Source: an uncultured Ruminococcus sp.
GTDB taxonomy: Bacteria; Bacillota; Clostridia; Oscillospirales; Ruminococcaceae
Direction: 5' to 3'
Assembly (NCBI GenBank): GCA_947174085.1
Contig: CAMWHN010000144.1
Coordinates: 1 to 5,852 of the forward strand
Length of the DNA stretch: 5,852 nucleotides
Shown here: positions 1-5,776 of the stretch, in pieces
How positions within the stretch are numbered: the stretch's first letter is position 1
Layout of the letters: each line of letters begins with the position of its first letter
Notes under the pieces: generated by a model
Databases searched by the model: none
What the model saw: the letters and a program-made list of their open reading frames with translations, nothing else
Told to the model about the DNA's origin: nothing
Position numbers and translations under genes: made by a program

Positions 1-36
1 AATTAAATCAGAATAAAAAAATTAAATATAGAATCA

Positions 37-80
37 AGCAGACTGCTGATATTAGTGAAATCAGTAGTTTGCTTTTTTTA
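37..80 (+). terminator. Rho-independent terminator of an upstream + strand gene
   Basis: A 14-bp stem (37-50 with 60-73) pairs throughout if two G-T wobbles are allowed. The loop is about 9 bases and a seven-T tract (73-79) follows. The T tract lies on the + strand side, so this should end a + strand gene located left of the window. It also separates that gene from the regulator operon that starts about 25 bp further on. Confidence 0.8.
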
Positions 81-101
81 ATCAATTTTTTAACAGGCAT
101 A

Positions 102-130
102 TTGACAAAATTATAATTTCAAGTTATAAT
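102..130 (+). promoter_or_regulatory. Consensus sigma-A promoter of the XRE/ImmA operon with overlapping inverted repeat
   Basis: TTGACA (102-107) and TATAAT (125-130) are separated by exactly 17 bp, a perfect housekeeping promoter. The spacer and -10 box are covered by an inverted repeat: ATTATAATTT (110-119), one central base, then AAGTTATAAT (121-130), with 9 of 10 positions complementary. A repressor bound here would block RNA polymerase. Autoregulation by the XRE protein encoded just downstream is the natural inference, but the site could also be simple AT richness. Confidence 0.8.
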
Positions 131-164
131 AAATAAAATACTGCATCACGAAAGGATTTTTTTA

Positions 165-641
165 ATGAAGCACTATAGAAATAATAGAATGCAAGAATTG
201 CGTGAAAATTTGAATTTAACACAAATAGAAGTTGCCCAGATACTATCTATTGGAAAATCTACCTATTGTGACTATGAAAAAGCCTGCCGTGAGCCGAGTT
301 ATGAAATATTAATTAAAATTGCGGATTTATTTCAAGTTCCGCTGGATTATTTATTAAAACGTGAATTGCCGGAATCAAACTGTATTTCTCTGAAAGAATG
401 GGAAATGTTAAAAAAATATAAAGCTCTAAGTTCTAAAAAACAAGAGTTAATTAATCTTATTTTAGATTTTGAATTTCAAGATTCCCAAAATTGTGAACAA
501 ACTAATTCTGAAACGCAAATAAAACAAAATTTATTTCTTGTCAAGAAAGCAAGTCGTGACGGTGATTCTGTCAGAGAAGAACTTATCTCAGAAGAAGAGT
601 TGCGGGAAATTGAAAATCTTAAACCTATGAAAGATATATAA
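165..641 (+). CDS. XRE-family helix-turn-helix transcriptional repressor
   Basis: The product is a 158-aa probable DNA-binding repressor. An XRE/Cro-C1 HTH domain spans about residues 9-64, with the recognition unit around T19-E38 (TQIEVAQILSIGKSTYCDYE) and the typical end of the fold near FQVPLDYLL. The remaining ~90 residues are hydrophilic, with a short helix (about 90-105) and an acidic Glu-rich tail after residue 135. Such tails in ImmR-like repressors carry the region recognised by the partner protease. ATG 165 is preferred because AAAGGA (151-156) sits 8 nt upstream; M9 has no such site. The gene ends 3 nt before the ATG of the immA-like frame, so the two are almost certainly co-transcribed and translationally coupled, as in the ICEBs1 immR-immA pair. 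The HTH family is certain. The repressor role and autoregulation are inferred from family and context. Confidence 0.92.
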   Translation: MKHYRNNRMQELRENLNLTQIEVAQILSIGKSTYCDYEKACREPSYEILIKIADLFQVPLDYLLKRELPESNCISLKEWEMLKKYKALSSKKQELINLILDFEFQDSQNCEQTNSETQIKQNLFLVKKASRDGDSVREELISEEELREIENLKPMKDI

Positions 642-644
642 AAA

Positions 645-1214
645 ATGACATATGGTATTTATAAACAGGCAAGAAACGCTTCATGAAATTGTCTGATTGA
701 CTGTAATATTTGTCGTCTCCCAGTTAGACCTGTGCAGATTGCAAAATATTATGGCATTATCTGTAAGGAAAATATCCGTGAAAAAATGAACGGCGATTCC
801 GGTGAAATTATCATGTTTCAAAATCAAGTATATATTCTGGTTGATAAATATGCAATTCCAACAAGACAACGTTATACAGTTATGCATGAGTTAGGGCATT
901 TCTTGTTAGGACATCTTGGAAATGAAGTATTGTCTCGTTCTGAACATGATTGCAAACCCTCCGAAGAACAAGCAGCAGATAAATTTGCAATTGATATGCT
1001 TGCGCCAGCTTGTGTGCTTTGGGGATTAAATTTACATACACCACAAGAAATTGCGCAGGTGTGTCATATTTCTATGCAAGCTGCGCAATTTAGAGCAGAA
1101 CGAATGAAATTACTTTATGACAGAAATAAATTTTTATCACACCCGTTAGAAAGACGAGTTTTTGCACAGTTTAGCGCATTTATAAAATCTCAACAAAAAA
1201 ATAACCACTTTTAA
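645..1214 (+). pseudogene. ImmA/IrrE-family metallopeptidase gene interrupted by TGA at codon 14
   Basis: One reading frame runs from ATG 645 to TAA 1212-1214 (189 codons) and is broken only by a TGA at 684-686. Codons before it read MTYGIYKQARNAS and those after it NCLIDCNICRLPVRPVQIAKYYG. Together these resemble the usual ImmA N-terminus, where tryptophan (TGG) is commonly found at this spot. The catalytic part is intact. In full-frame numbering, HELGH is residues 81-85 (zinc ligands H81 and H85, catalytic E82), and EQAADKFA supplies the likely third ligand E108. The conserved C-terminal helices end in ERRVFAQFSAFI. ImmA proteins cleave their partner XRE repressor to derepress a mobile element. 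A shorter product could start at GTG 732 (160 aa), but no ribosome site precedes it. Alternatives are a sequencing error, rare read-through, or a truncated but active protein. Confidence 0.75.
732..1214 (+). CDS. Possible N-terminally truncated ImmA/IrrE metallopeptidase from an internal GTG
   Basis: This is the longest uninterrupted stretch of the immA-like frame with a permitted start: 160 aa beginning MQIAKYYGII. It keeps the whole peptidase core: HELGH at residues 52-56, the EQAADKFA helix with E79, and the C-terminal segment rich in Arg and Lys. It lacks about 29 N-terminal residues that are still recognisable upstream in the same frame. No Shine-Dalgarno sequence precedes GTG 732. The next in-frame ATG (786) has only an AAGGAA 15 nt away. 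Automated annotation would probably list this as a normal gene. Whether any protein is made depends on restart or read-through at the TGA at 684-686. Confidence 0.6.
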   Translation: MQIAKYYGIICKENIREKMNGDSGEIIMFQNQVYILVDKYAIPTRQRYTVMHELGHFLLGHLGNEVLSRSEHDCKPSEEQAADKFAIDMLAPACVLWGLNLHTPQEIAQVCHISMQAAQFRAERMKLLYDRNKFLSHPLERRVFAQFSAFIKSQQKNNHF

Positions 1215-1223
1215 GAGAGGAGG
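1215..1223 (+). promoter_or_regulatory. Strong ribosome binding site for the 42-aa peptide
   Basis: GAGAGGAGG begins directly after the immA stop codon and lies 8 nt before TTG 1232. It contains a full AGGAGG core, the strongest ribosome site in the window, and is the main reason to accept the TTG as a real start. Confidence 0.75.
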
Positions 1224-1231
1224 CGAAAAGG

Positions 1232-1360
1232 TTGAATAACAGAAAGCTTACAAAGAAAATTAAAAAACTTGATAAATTAATAGACAAGATTATGGCTAAA
1301 ATTTTTGCGCTTGTCGGTTGGAGTTTTATTATCATCAAATTAATTAAATTATTTAAATAG
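1232..1360 (+). CDS. Small cationic membrane peptide (42 aa), unknown function
   Basis: This is a 42-codon frame starting at TTG and ending in TAG at 1358-1360. Residues 1-23 are highly basic with a regular hydrophobic spacing (LTKKIKKLDKLIDKIMAK). Residues 24-35 are hydrophobic (IFALVGWSFIII), and a basic tail, KLIKLFK, follows. With 12 Lys/Arg against 2 Asp the net charge is about +10. A short helix inserting in or lying on the membrane is expected. The gene follows immA by 17 nt and so belongs to the XRE-immA operon. I do not recognise the family. A holin-like, toxin-like or bacteriocin-like peptide, or a small membrane anchor, would all fit the composition, and nothing in the sequence chooses between them. 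The long - strand frame over the same bases looks like a shadow. Confidence 0.6.
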   Translation: MNNRKLTKKIKKLDKLIDKIMAKIFALVGWSFIIIKLIKLFK

Positions 1361-1425
1361 CAAACCAGAACCAAATTATAATTTCTTTGACTATAAGTAT
1401 ATTACAAGTTTTTCAGCCTGTCAAA

Positions 1426-1550
1426 ATGAAAAAAAAATTTTTACGCTTGTTGAGCTTAGTTTTAAAATCATCATGAAACTTTTTGAACTAATTGGTTTAG
1501 TTGCATTTCTAGTTATCATGATAAAATTTGCAATAACAGGCAAAATATAG
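1426..1550 (+). pseudogene. Possible second, frameshifted copy of the small membrane peptide
   Basis: ATG 1426 is followed by nine A and five T. As written it yields only 16 residues (MKKKFLRLLSLVLKSS) before TGA 1474-1476. One extra base in the homopolymer would instead join the ATG to a frame that runs to TAG 1548-1550. That would give a 41-aa peptide beginning MKKKIFTLVELSFKIIMKL and ending in a hydrophobic helix and FAITGKI. Over 32 residues this aligns without gaps to the 42-aa peptide upstream, with 13 identities by eye (shared KKI, K-I, K, F, L, G and final IK positions). A 25-aa ORF from ATG 1473 overlaps the TGA as ATGA. No ribosome site precedes 1426. The paralogy could be chance between two Lys/Ile-rich sequences. 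Confidence 0.35.
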
Positions 1551-1627
1551 TAAATATTTATTCTTGAATACAATTGTAGTAATTAAAAAAAGCTTTGTCC
1601 TAAACAAAATTTTTATAATAAGCTAAC
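1551..1627. other. Convergent AT-rich intergenic segment
   Basis: Together with the doubtful peptide copy before it, this fills the gap of about 310 bp between the 42-aa peptide gene and gpmI. I see no reading frame with a ribosome site, no RNA gene and no convincing promoter. The only structured element is the perfect 10-bp palindrome TACAATTGTA at 1569-1578. A weak AT-only hairpin can be drawn around 1586-1615. Confidence 0.5.
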
Positions 1628-1660
1628 AGCCGTTTTTCAGTACAAAACTGAAAAACGGCT
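1628..1660 (-). terminator. Terminator of the glycolytic operon, possibly bidirectional
   Basis: A perfect 14-bp inverted repeat (1628-1641 with 1647-1660) has a 5-base loop, beginning 12 nt after the gpmI stop. The stem ends in a GC-rich AGCC/GGCT base, but the sequence after it is only moderately U-rich in either direction. Position makes it the terminator of gpmI. Because the + strand operon converges on it, it may stop transcription from both sides. Confidence 0.75.
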
Positions 1661-1672
1661 ATTATAATTTAA

Positions 1673-3196
1673 TTAATCAGCAATTAAGCTTTGTCCAGTC
1701 ATTTCTTTTGGCTGTGGTAATTCTAGTAATTGCAAAATAGTTGGTGATAAATCTGCTAAAACACCGCCTTCACGGAGTTTATGCTGTCCTGCTCCTACTA
1801 AAATGCATGGCACTGGGTTAGTTGTATGTGCTGTAAATGGTGAACCGTCAGCTTCATACATTTTGTCAGCATTACCGTGGTCTGCTGTGATTAAAGCGCA
1901 ACCACCTTTGGCAAGAATCGCATCAACCATTTTGCCAACACAAGTGTCAACAGCTTCAACAGCTTGTACGGCTGCATCAAAAATGCCAGTATGTCCTACC
2001 ATGTCGCAGTTAGCATAATTTAAAATAATCACATCATATTTATCAGAATTAATTGCTTCTAAAACAGCATCTGTTACTTCATAAGCACTCATTTCCGGCT
2101 TCATGTCAAAAGTTTCTACATCAGGAGATTTAATTAAAATTCTATCTTCGCCGTCAAATTGCTTTTCTTCACCGCCATTAAAGAAAAATGTTACATGTGC
2201 ATATTTCTGTGTTTCAGCGATTCTTAACTGCGTTTTATTCTGTTTTGCAAGATATTCACCCAATGTCATAGTTAATTCTTCTGGAGGGAATGCAACTTCT
2301 ACATTTGGCATAGTAGCATCATATTGCGCCATGCAAACAAAATGTGTTGGGAAAAATCCATTTTTTCTTTCAAAGCCTTTGAAATCTTCATCAACAAAAG
2401 CTCTTGTAATTTGTCTTGCACGGTCTGGACGGAAATTAAAAAATATAATACTATCATTTGCCTTTATCATGCCGTTTTTATCAACGATAGTCGGGAGCAT
2501 AAATTCATCAGTTACGCCATTTGCATAGCTATTCTTAATTGCCTGTACTGGACAAGTTTCTTCCACACCCTCGCCGTAAACTAAAGCAGAATATGCTTTT
2601 TCCACTCTGTCCCAAGCGTTATCTCTGTCCATTGCATAAAAACGTCCTGCAATTGTTGCAATTTTGCCTACACCGATTTGATTTAATTTTTCTACAGCTT
2701 CCTCCATAAATTCACTTGCTGAAGATGGTGGAACATCTCTGCCGTCTAAAAATGCATGAATATAAACTTTCTCAAGACCGAATTTTTTTGCCATTTCTGC
2801 AATGCCATATAAATGGTTCATATGACTATGTACGCCACCGGGAGAAAGCAAGCCCATGACATGTAATGCAGAATTATTTTTTTGCGCATTTTCCATAGAA
2901 TGCACAAGTGCTGGATTTTCAAAAAAATCGCCATCTTCAATAGATTTTGAAATTTTTACAAGCATTTGATATACAATTCTACCTGCACCAATGTTAGTAT
3001 GCCCAACTTCCGAATTGCCCATCTGACCATCTGGCAGACCAACACACAGACCAGAAGCACCAATAATTGTATTAGGTTCTTCTGCAAGATATTTATCTAA
3101 ATTTGGTGTTTTTGCTGCGGCAATGGCATTGCCATAAGAATCCGGATTATAGCCGAATCCGTCCATAATAATTAAAGCAACTGGTTTTTTTGCCAT
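1673..3196 (-). CDS. gpmI: 2,3-bisphosphoglycerate-independent phosphoglycerate mutase
   Basis: This enzyme interconverts 3-phosphoglycerate and 2-phosphoglycerate in the cytosol, using two manganese ions and a phosphoserine intermediate. At 507 aa it is full length for the family. The alkaline-phosphatase-like metal residues are all present: D12 (MDGFG), catalytic S62 (MGNSEVGH), D398 and H402 (CDMVGH), D439-H440 (TADHGN) and H457 (AHTTNPVP). Substrate-binding residues include H123 (GVHSH), R153-D154 (DGRD), R185 and R191 (GRFYAMDRD), R256 and R259 (NFRPDR) and K331. It is the last gene of the pgk-tpiA-gpmI operon, 68 bp after tpiA. AAAGGA at 3210-3215 lies 13 nt before ATG, a rather long spacing. 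A hairpin in the gap could lower or separately set its expression. Confidence 0.98.
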   Translation of the reverse strand: MAKKPVALIIMDGFGYNPDSYGNAIAAAKTPNLDKYLAEEPNTIIGASGLCVGLPDGQMGNSEVGHTNIGAGRIVYQMLVKISKSIEDGDFFENPALVHSMENAQKNNSALHVMGLLSPGGVHSHMNHLYGIAEMAKKFGLEKVYIHAFLDGRDVPPSSASEFMEEAVEKLNQIGVGKIATIAGRFYAMDRDNAWDRVEKAYSALVYGEGVEETCPVQAIKNSYANGVTDEFMLPTIVDKNGMIKANDSIIFFNFRPDRARQITRAFVDEDFKGFERKNGFFPTHFVCMAQYDATMPNVEVAFPPEELTMTLGEYLAKQNKTQLRIAETQKYAHVTFFFNGGEEKQFDGEDRILIKSPDVETFDMKPEMSAYEVTDAVLEAINSDKYDVIILNYANCDMVGHTGIFDAAVQAVEAVDTCVGKMVDAILAKGGCALITADHGNADKMYEADGSPFTAHTTNPVPCILVGAGQHKLREGGVLADLSPTILQLLELPQPKEMTGQSLIAD

Positions 3197-3229
3197 AATA
3201 ATATATCAATCCTTTCTAATTTAATAATA

Positions 3230-3251
3230 GGGAGGCTTGAAAAAACCTCCC
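3230..3251 (-). terminator. Intercistronic hairpin between tpiA and gpmI
   Basis: GGGAGG (3230-3235) pairs with CCTCCC (3246-3251) around a 10-base loop, in the 68-bp gap between the two genes. On the operon strand the hairpin is followed by TATTATTAAATTA and not a clean U run, so it is at best a leaky terminator or attenuator, or an mRNA-processing or stability element. The better T tract (3256-3263) lies on the + strand side, where no gene would need it. Confidence 0.5.
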
Positions 3252-3264
3252 AAATTGTTTTTTA

Positions 3265-4041
3265 TTAACCGTTTACTGCTGCTTGCACAATAATATTAAA
3301 ATCTTCTGCTTTGAGAGAAGCACCGCCAATTAAACCACCATCAATATTTGGCTTAGCTAACAATTCAGCAGCATTTCCGGCATTCATAGAGCCACCATAT
3401 TGAATTGTAATTGCATCTGCTGTTTCTTGGTCATAAAGCTTTGCAAGTTCTGCACGGATAAATGCACAAACTTCTTCTGCTTGTTCTGGAGTCGCTGTCA
3501 AACCTGTACCAATTGCCCACACTGGTTCATACGCAATCACAACATTTTTAACATCTTCCTTAGAAATTGCCCATAAATCAAGCTTAATCTGACGTGCAAT
3601 CACTTCTTCTGTGATATTGCATTCACGTTCCCATTTTAATTCACCAACACAAACAATTGGCTTTAATCCAGCAGAGAGAGCTGCAACTGTTCTCTTGTTT
3701 ACAGTTTCGTCTGTTTCTCCAAAATACTGTCTTCTTTCGCTGTGTCCGATAACAACATATTCTACACCGAGTTCTGTCAGCATATCAGCAGAAATTTCTC
3801 CTGTATAAGCTCCAGATTTTTCAAAATGCACGTTTTCTGCACCAATTTTAACGTTAGAATTTTCTGTTACAGTAATTGCTGTTTCTAAATTCGTAAACGG
3901 TACACATGCAATGACTTCTACATTGCCATCTGCATTTGCAACTAGTGGTTTGATTGCTTCCAGTAAAGCCTTTGCTTCTGGTCTGGTTTTATTCATTTTC
4001 CAGTTTCCAGCAATAATTGCCTTTCTTGCGTTTTTATTCAA
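3265..4041 (-). CDS. tpiA: Triosephosphate isomerase
   Basis: This enzyme interconverts dihydroxyacetone phosphate and glyceraldehyde 3-phosphate. From TTG 4041 the protein is 258 aa, close to the usual ~250. The TIM-barrel landmarks are all present: AGNWKMN with N13 and K15, catalytic H100 in VIGHSERR, catalytic E172 in YEPVWAIGTG (start of loop 6), QYGGSMNAGN, and the phosphate-binding DGGLIGGASL near the C-terminus. A GTG at 4050 would add three residues, but it is itself part of the ribosome site GAGGTGA. The family N-terminus (KAIIAGNWKMN) needs no extension, so TTG is the better start. The gene is third in the operon, about 28 nt after the 77-aa gene, and therefore very probably cotranscribed with pgk. 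Confidence 0.97.
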   Translation of the reverse strand: MNKNARKAIIAGNWKMNKTRPEAKALLEAIKPLVANADGNVEVIACVPFTNLETAITVTENSNVKIGAENVHFEKSGAYTGEISADMLTELGVEYVVIGHSERRQYFGETDETVNKRTVAALSAGLKPIVCVGELKWERECNITEEVIARQIKLDLWAISKEDVKNVVIAYEPVWAIGTGLTATPEQAEEVCAFIRAELAKLYDQETADAITIQYGGSMNAGNAAELLAKPNIDGGLIGGASLKAEDFNIIVQAAVNG

Positions 4042-4046
4042 GAAAA

Positions 4047-4053
4047 TCACCTC
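4047..4053 (-). promoter_or_regulatory. Ribosome binding site that decides the tpiA start
   Basis: Read on the - strand this is GAGGTGA. It lies 5 nt before TTG 4041-4039, good spacing for a Shine-Dalgarno sequence. The competing GTG start at 4050-4048 lies inside it and has no other ribosome site at a workable distance. Confidence 0.65.
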
Positions 4054-4069
4054 AAAATTTAAAATTTAA

Positions 4070-4303
4070 TTAAACACTAACGGCTTTGCCCTGTGGCGCA
4101 CAGCCGAATTGTTTTAAAATTTGTCCAGTTTCTATATCAGCTAATACAACGGCATGTTTATACGCTCCACACATGACAGTGTAACGCTCTACAGCCTTGA
4201 TAAAATCATCAGCATCAAATTTTTCTGTATAGCAACTTGTAACAGTATCATTGATACTGGTATCAAAATCGCTTTCTGTATAACATAAAATATATTTATT
4301 CAT
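4070..4303 (-). CDS. Hypothetical 77-aa protein in the glycolytic operon
   Basis: I do not recognise this family. The protein has 77 residues, no signal peptide and no membrane segment, so it should be cytosolic. It has four spaced cysteines (C7, C24, C45, C68). An acidic N-terminal half (ESDFDTSINDT, KFDADDFIKAVERY) leads to a likely beta-hairpin, HAVVLADIETGQILKQFG. The cysteines do not form a CxxC motif. ATG 4303 is supported by AGGA about 8 nt upstream. The gene lies between pgk and tpiA on the same strand, about 20-30 nt before tpiA and 85 bp after pgk across a hairpin. Expression with glycolysis is therefore likely. A role there, such as enzyme modulation, is only a guess from position. 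Confidence 0.75.
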   Translation of the reverse strand: MNKYILCYTESDFDTSINDTVTSCYTEKFDADDFIKAVERYTVMCGAYKHAVVLADIETGQILKQFGCAPQGKAVSV

Positions 4304-4337
4304 AACTTTAATCCTATTCTTTTTGAAAAATATAACA

Positions 4338-4380
4338 CTGATGTTCCGGCTGAAAAATCAGCATTCAGCCGGAATATCAG
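4338..4380 (-). terminator. Intercistronic hairpin after pgk
   Basis: Two 17-base arms (4338-4354 and 4364-4380) pair with one mismatch around a 9-base loop, including an uninterrupted 11-bp GC-rich core. It begins 8 nt after the pgk stop. Downstream on the - strand the sequence is TGTTATATTTTTC, so the U run starts several bases after the stem. It probably acts as a partial terminator or 3'-end stabiliser that leaves pgk more abundant than the genes behind it. A full stop is possible only if the next gene has its own promoter, and I see no clear one in the 85-bp gap. Confidence 0.6.
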
Positions 4381-4388
4381 AAAAAAAC

Positions 4389-5609
4389 TTACTTTTCAGC
4401 AATCACAGCAACACCAGGTAATACTTTGCCCTCGAGATATTCCAGAGAAGCACCGCCACCTGTAGAAATATGACTGATTTTATCTGCAAAGCCGAGTTTC
4501 TTCACAGCAGCCGCAGAATCGCCACCGCCTACAATAGTTGTTGCATCTGTTTCAGCGAGAGCCTGTGCAACAGCAATTGTACCTTTTGCAAGTGTTGGGT
4601 TTTCAAATACGCCCATAGGTCCATTCCAAACAACAGTTTTTGCAGTTTTTACAGCTTCTGCAAAGATTTTCTGTGTTTCTTCGCCAATATCCAGACCCAT
4701 TTTTTCAGCAGGGATTTCATGAGAATTTACAATTTCTGTAGAAATTTCTGCATCAATCGGATTCGGGAACTCACTTGCAACTGTTGTATCAACTGGCAAT
4801 AATATTTTTTTGCCGAGAGTTTCAGCCTTTGCAAGCATTTCTTTACAATAATCAAGTTTTTCGTTATCTACCAGAGATTTACCAATAGTACCACCTTGTG
4901 CTTTAATAAACGTATATGCCATACCACCGCCAATAATTAACGTATCGCATTTTTCAAGCAGATTAGAAATAACGTTTAATTTATCTGCTACTTTTGCACC
5001 GCCTAAAATTGCAACAAATGGGCGTACTGGTTCTTCTACAGCGTTGCCTAAATACTGAATTTCTTTTTGCATTAAATAGCCAACTGCTGTTTGTTCCACA
5101 AATTTTGTGACACCTGCTGTAGAAGCATGCGCTCTGTGTGCAGAGCCGAAAGCGTCCATGACAAAGATTTGATTATCAACTAATTCAGCTAATTCTTTAG
5201 AGAAATCTTCGCCGTTTTTCGTTTCTTCTGCGCCTCTGAATCTGGTATTTTCCAGAACAACAATCTCACCATCATTCATTTCAGCAACAGCTTTTTTTGC
5301 ATTTTCGCCAACAACAGTATCATCTTTTGCAAATACCACTTTTGCAGATACTAATTCAGCTAGTCTTGTAGCTGCCGGAGCAAGAGAGAATTTATCTTCT
5401 GGTCCATTCTTTGGCTTACCCAAATGAGAACATAAAACCACTTTTGCGCCTTTTTCTGTGAGTTTGTTAATTGTAGGAAGTGCGGCTTGGATTCTGTTAT
5501 CATCTGTGATAACTCCTTCTTTGAGCGGAACGTTAAAATCCACTCTGACAAGAACTTTCTTGCCCTTTACGTCAATGTCTTCTACAGTTACTTTGTTTAA
5601 ACCTGCCAT
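4389..5609 (-). CDS. pgk: Phosphoglycerate kinase
   Basis: This enzyme transfers the acyl phosphate of 1,3-bisphosphoglycerate to ADP, giving 3-phosphoglycerate and ATP, the first ATP-yielding step of glycolysis. At 406 aa it is within the usual bacterial range of about 390-415. The N-terminal domain shows the substrate-binding VRVDFNVPL (D24, N26), R39, SHLGKPK, ENTRF and AHRAHAS. The C-terminal nucleotide domain shows ILGGAKVADK, GGGMAYTF, NGPMGVFE, GGGDSAA (D364) and the glycine-rich STGGGASLEYL (T383, G384-386). ATG 5609 is supported by GAAAGGA 10 nt upstream. It is the first gene of the operon, with a promoter about 85 bp upstream. Unlike many Firmicutes, no gapA lies immediately before it. 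Confidence 0.98.
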   Translation of the reverse strand: MAGLNKVTVEDIDVKGKKVLVRVDFNVPLKEGVITDDNRIQAALPTINKLTEKGAKVVLCSHLGKPKNGPEDKFSLAPAATRLAELVSAKVVFAKDDTVVGENAKKAVAEMNDGEIVVLENTRFRGAEETKNGEDFSKELAELVDNQIFVMDAFGSAHRAHASTAGVTKFVEQTAVGYLMQKEIQYLGNAVEEPVRPFVAILGGAKVADKLNVISNLLEKCDTLIIGGGMAYTFIKAQGGTIGKSLVDNEKLDYCKEMLAKAETLGKKILLPVDTTVASEFPNPIDAEISTEIVNSHEIPAEKMGLDIGEETQKIFAEAVKTAKTVVWNGPMGVFENPTLAKGTIAVAQALAETDATTIVGGGDSAAAVKKLGFADKISHISTGGGASLEYLEGKVLPGVAVIAEK

Positions 5610-5636
5610 TGTTATGACATCCTTTCGTATAAATTT

Positions 5637-5650
5637 GCCGTTGTTACGGC
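5637..5650 (-). other. Small hairpin in the pgk leader
   Basis: On the - strand, GCCGT AACA ACGGC forms a 5-bp stem with a 4-base loop in the ~80-nt leader, just upstream of the pgk ribosome site. A second short inverted repeat, TGCAGA/TCTGCA, lies a little further upstream around 5660-5678. These could shape mRNA stability. They do not match a riboswitch or terminator that I know. Confidence 0.3.
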
Positions 5651-5694
5651 TTTTTACATGCAGAATAGTTTACTCTGCAAGGCTTACAAATATT

Positions 5695-5723
5695 ATTATA
5701 CTATATTTTAAAAAATTTTGCAA
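5695..5723 (-). promoter_or_regulatory. Sigma-A promoter of the pgk operon
   Basis: Read on the - strand, TTGCAA (5723-5718) and TATAAT (5700-5695) are separated by 17 bp. Transcription would begin near 5688, giving a leader of about 80 nt before the pgk ATG. No catabolite-control (cre) or Rex-type operator is evident around it. Confidence 0.8.
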
Positions 5724-5776
5724 TAGGATTTTGAAAAAAATTTGTAAATTTTCCCCAAATGGTACAGATTTTGCAC

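Noticed and set aside
645..731. TGA read as Trp or selenocysteine through an alternative code
   Set aside because: The Trp codons I checked in pgk, tpiA and gpmI are TGG, with no internal TGA in any intact gene here, and ImmA proteins do not use selenocysteine. No gene here ends in TGA, so stop usage alone could not decide it.
1180..1374. 64-aa hydrophobic frame on the - strand opposite the small peptide
   Set aside because: It starts at a TTG with no ribosome site and its hydrophobicity follows from being antisense to an AAA/ATT-rich coding stretch. The + strand frame has the strong AGGAGG.
1354..1392. TATAAT at 1377-1382 and TTGACT at 1387-1392 as promoter boxes for the second peptide copy
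   Set aside because: Neither box has a partner at 16-18 bp spacing. The order is also wrong for a single promoter.
1437..1470. FTLVEL in the possible second peptide copy, resembling a type IV prepilin motif
   Set aside because: There is no Gly or Ala before the Phe, lysines interrupt the hydrophobic stretch and the frame is only about 41 aa. The match is likely coincidental.
1590..1695. Repeated AAGCTTTGTCC near 1590-1600 and again within the gpmI 3' end (1685-1695), suggestive of an attachment-site duplication
   Set aside because: It is only 11 bp and the copies are about 95 bp apart with just the terminator between them. There is no room for an element and no integrase is present, so chance or a small local duplication is more likely.
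1803..2584. Several + strand frames of 70-140 aa opposite gpmI, and similar ones opposite tpiA and pgk
   Set aside because: These are antisense shadows of strongly recognised enzymes and have no ribosome sites or family features.
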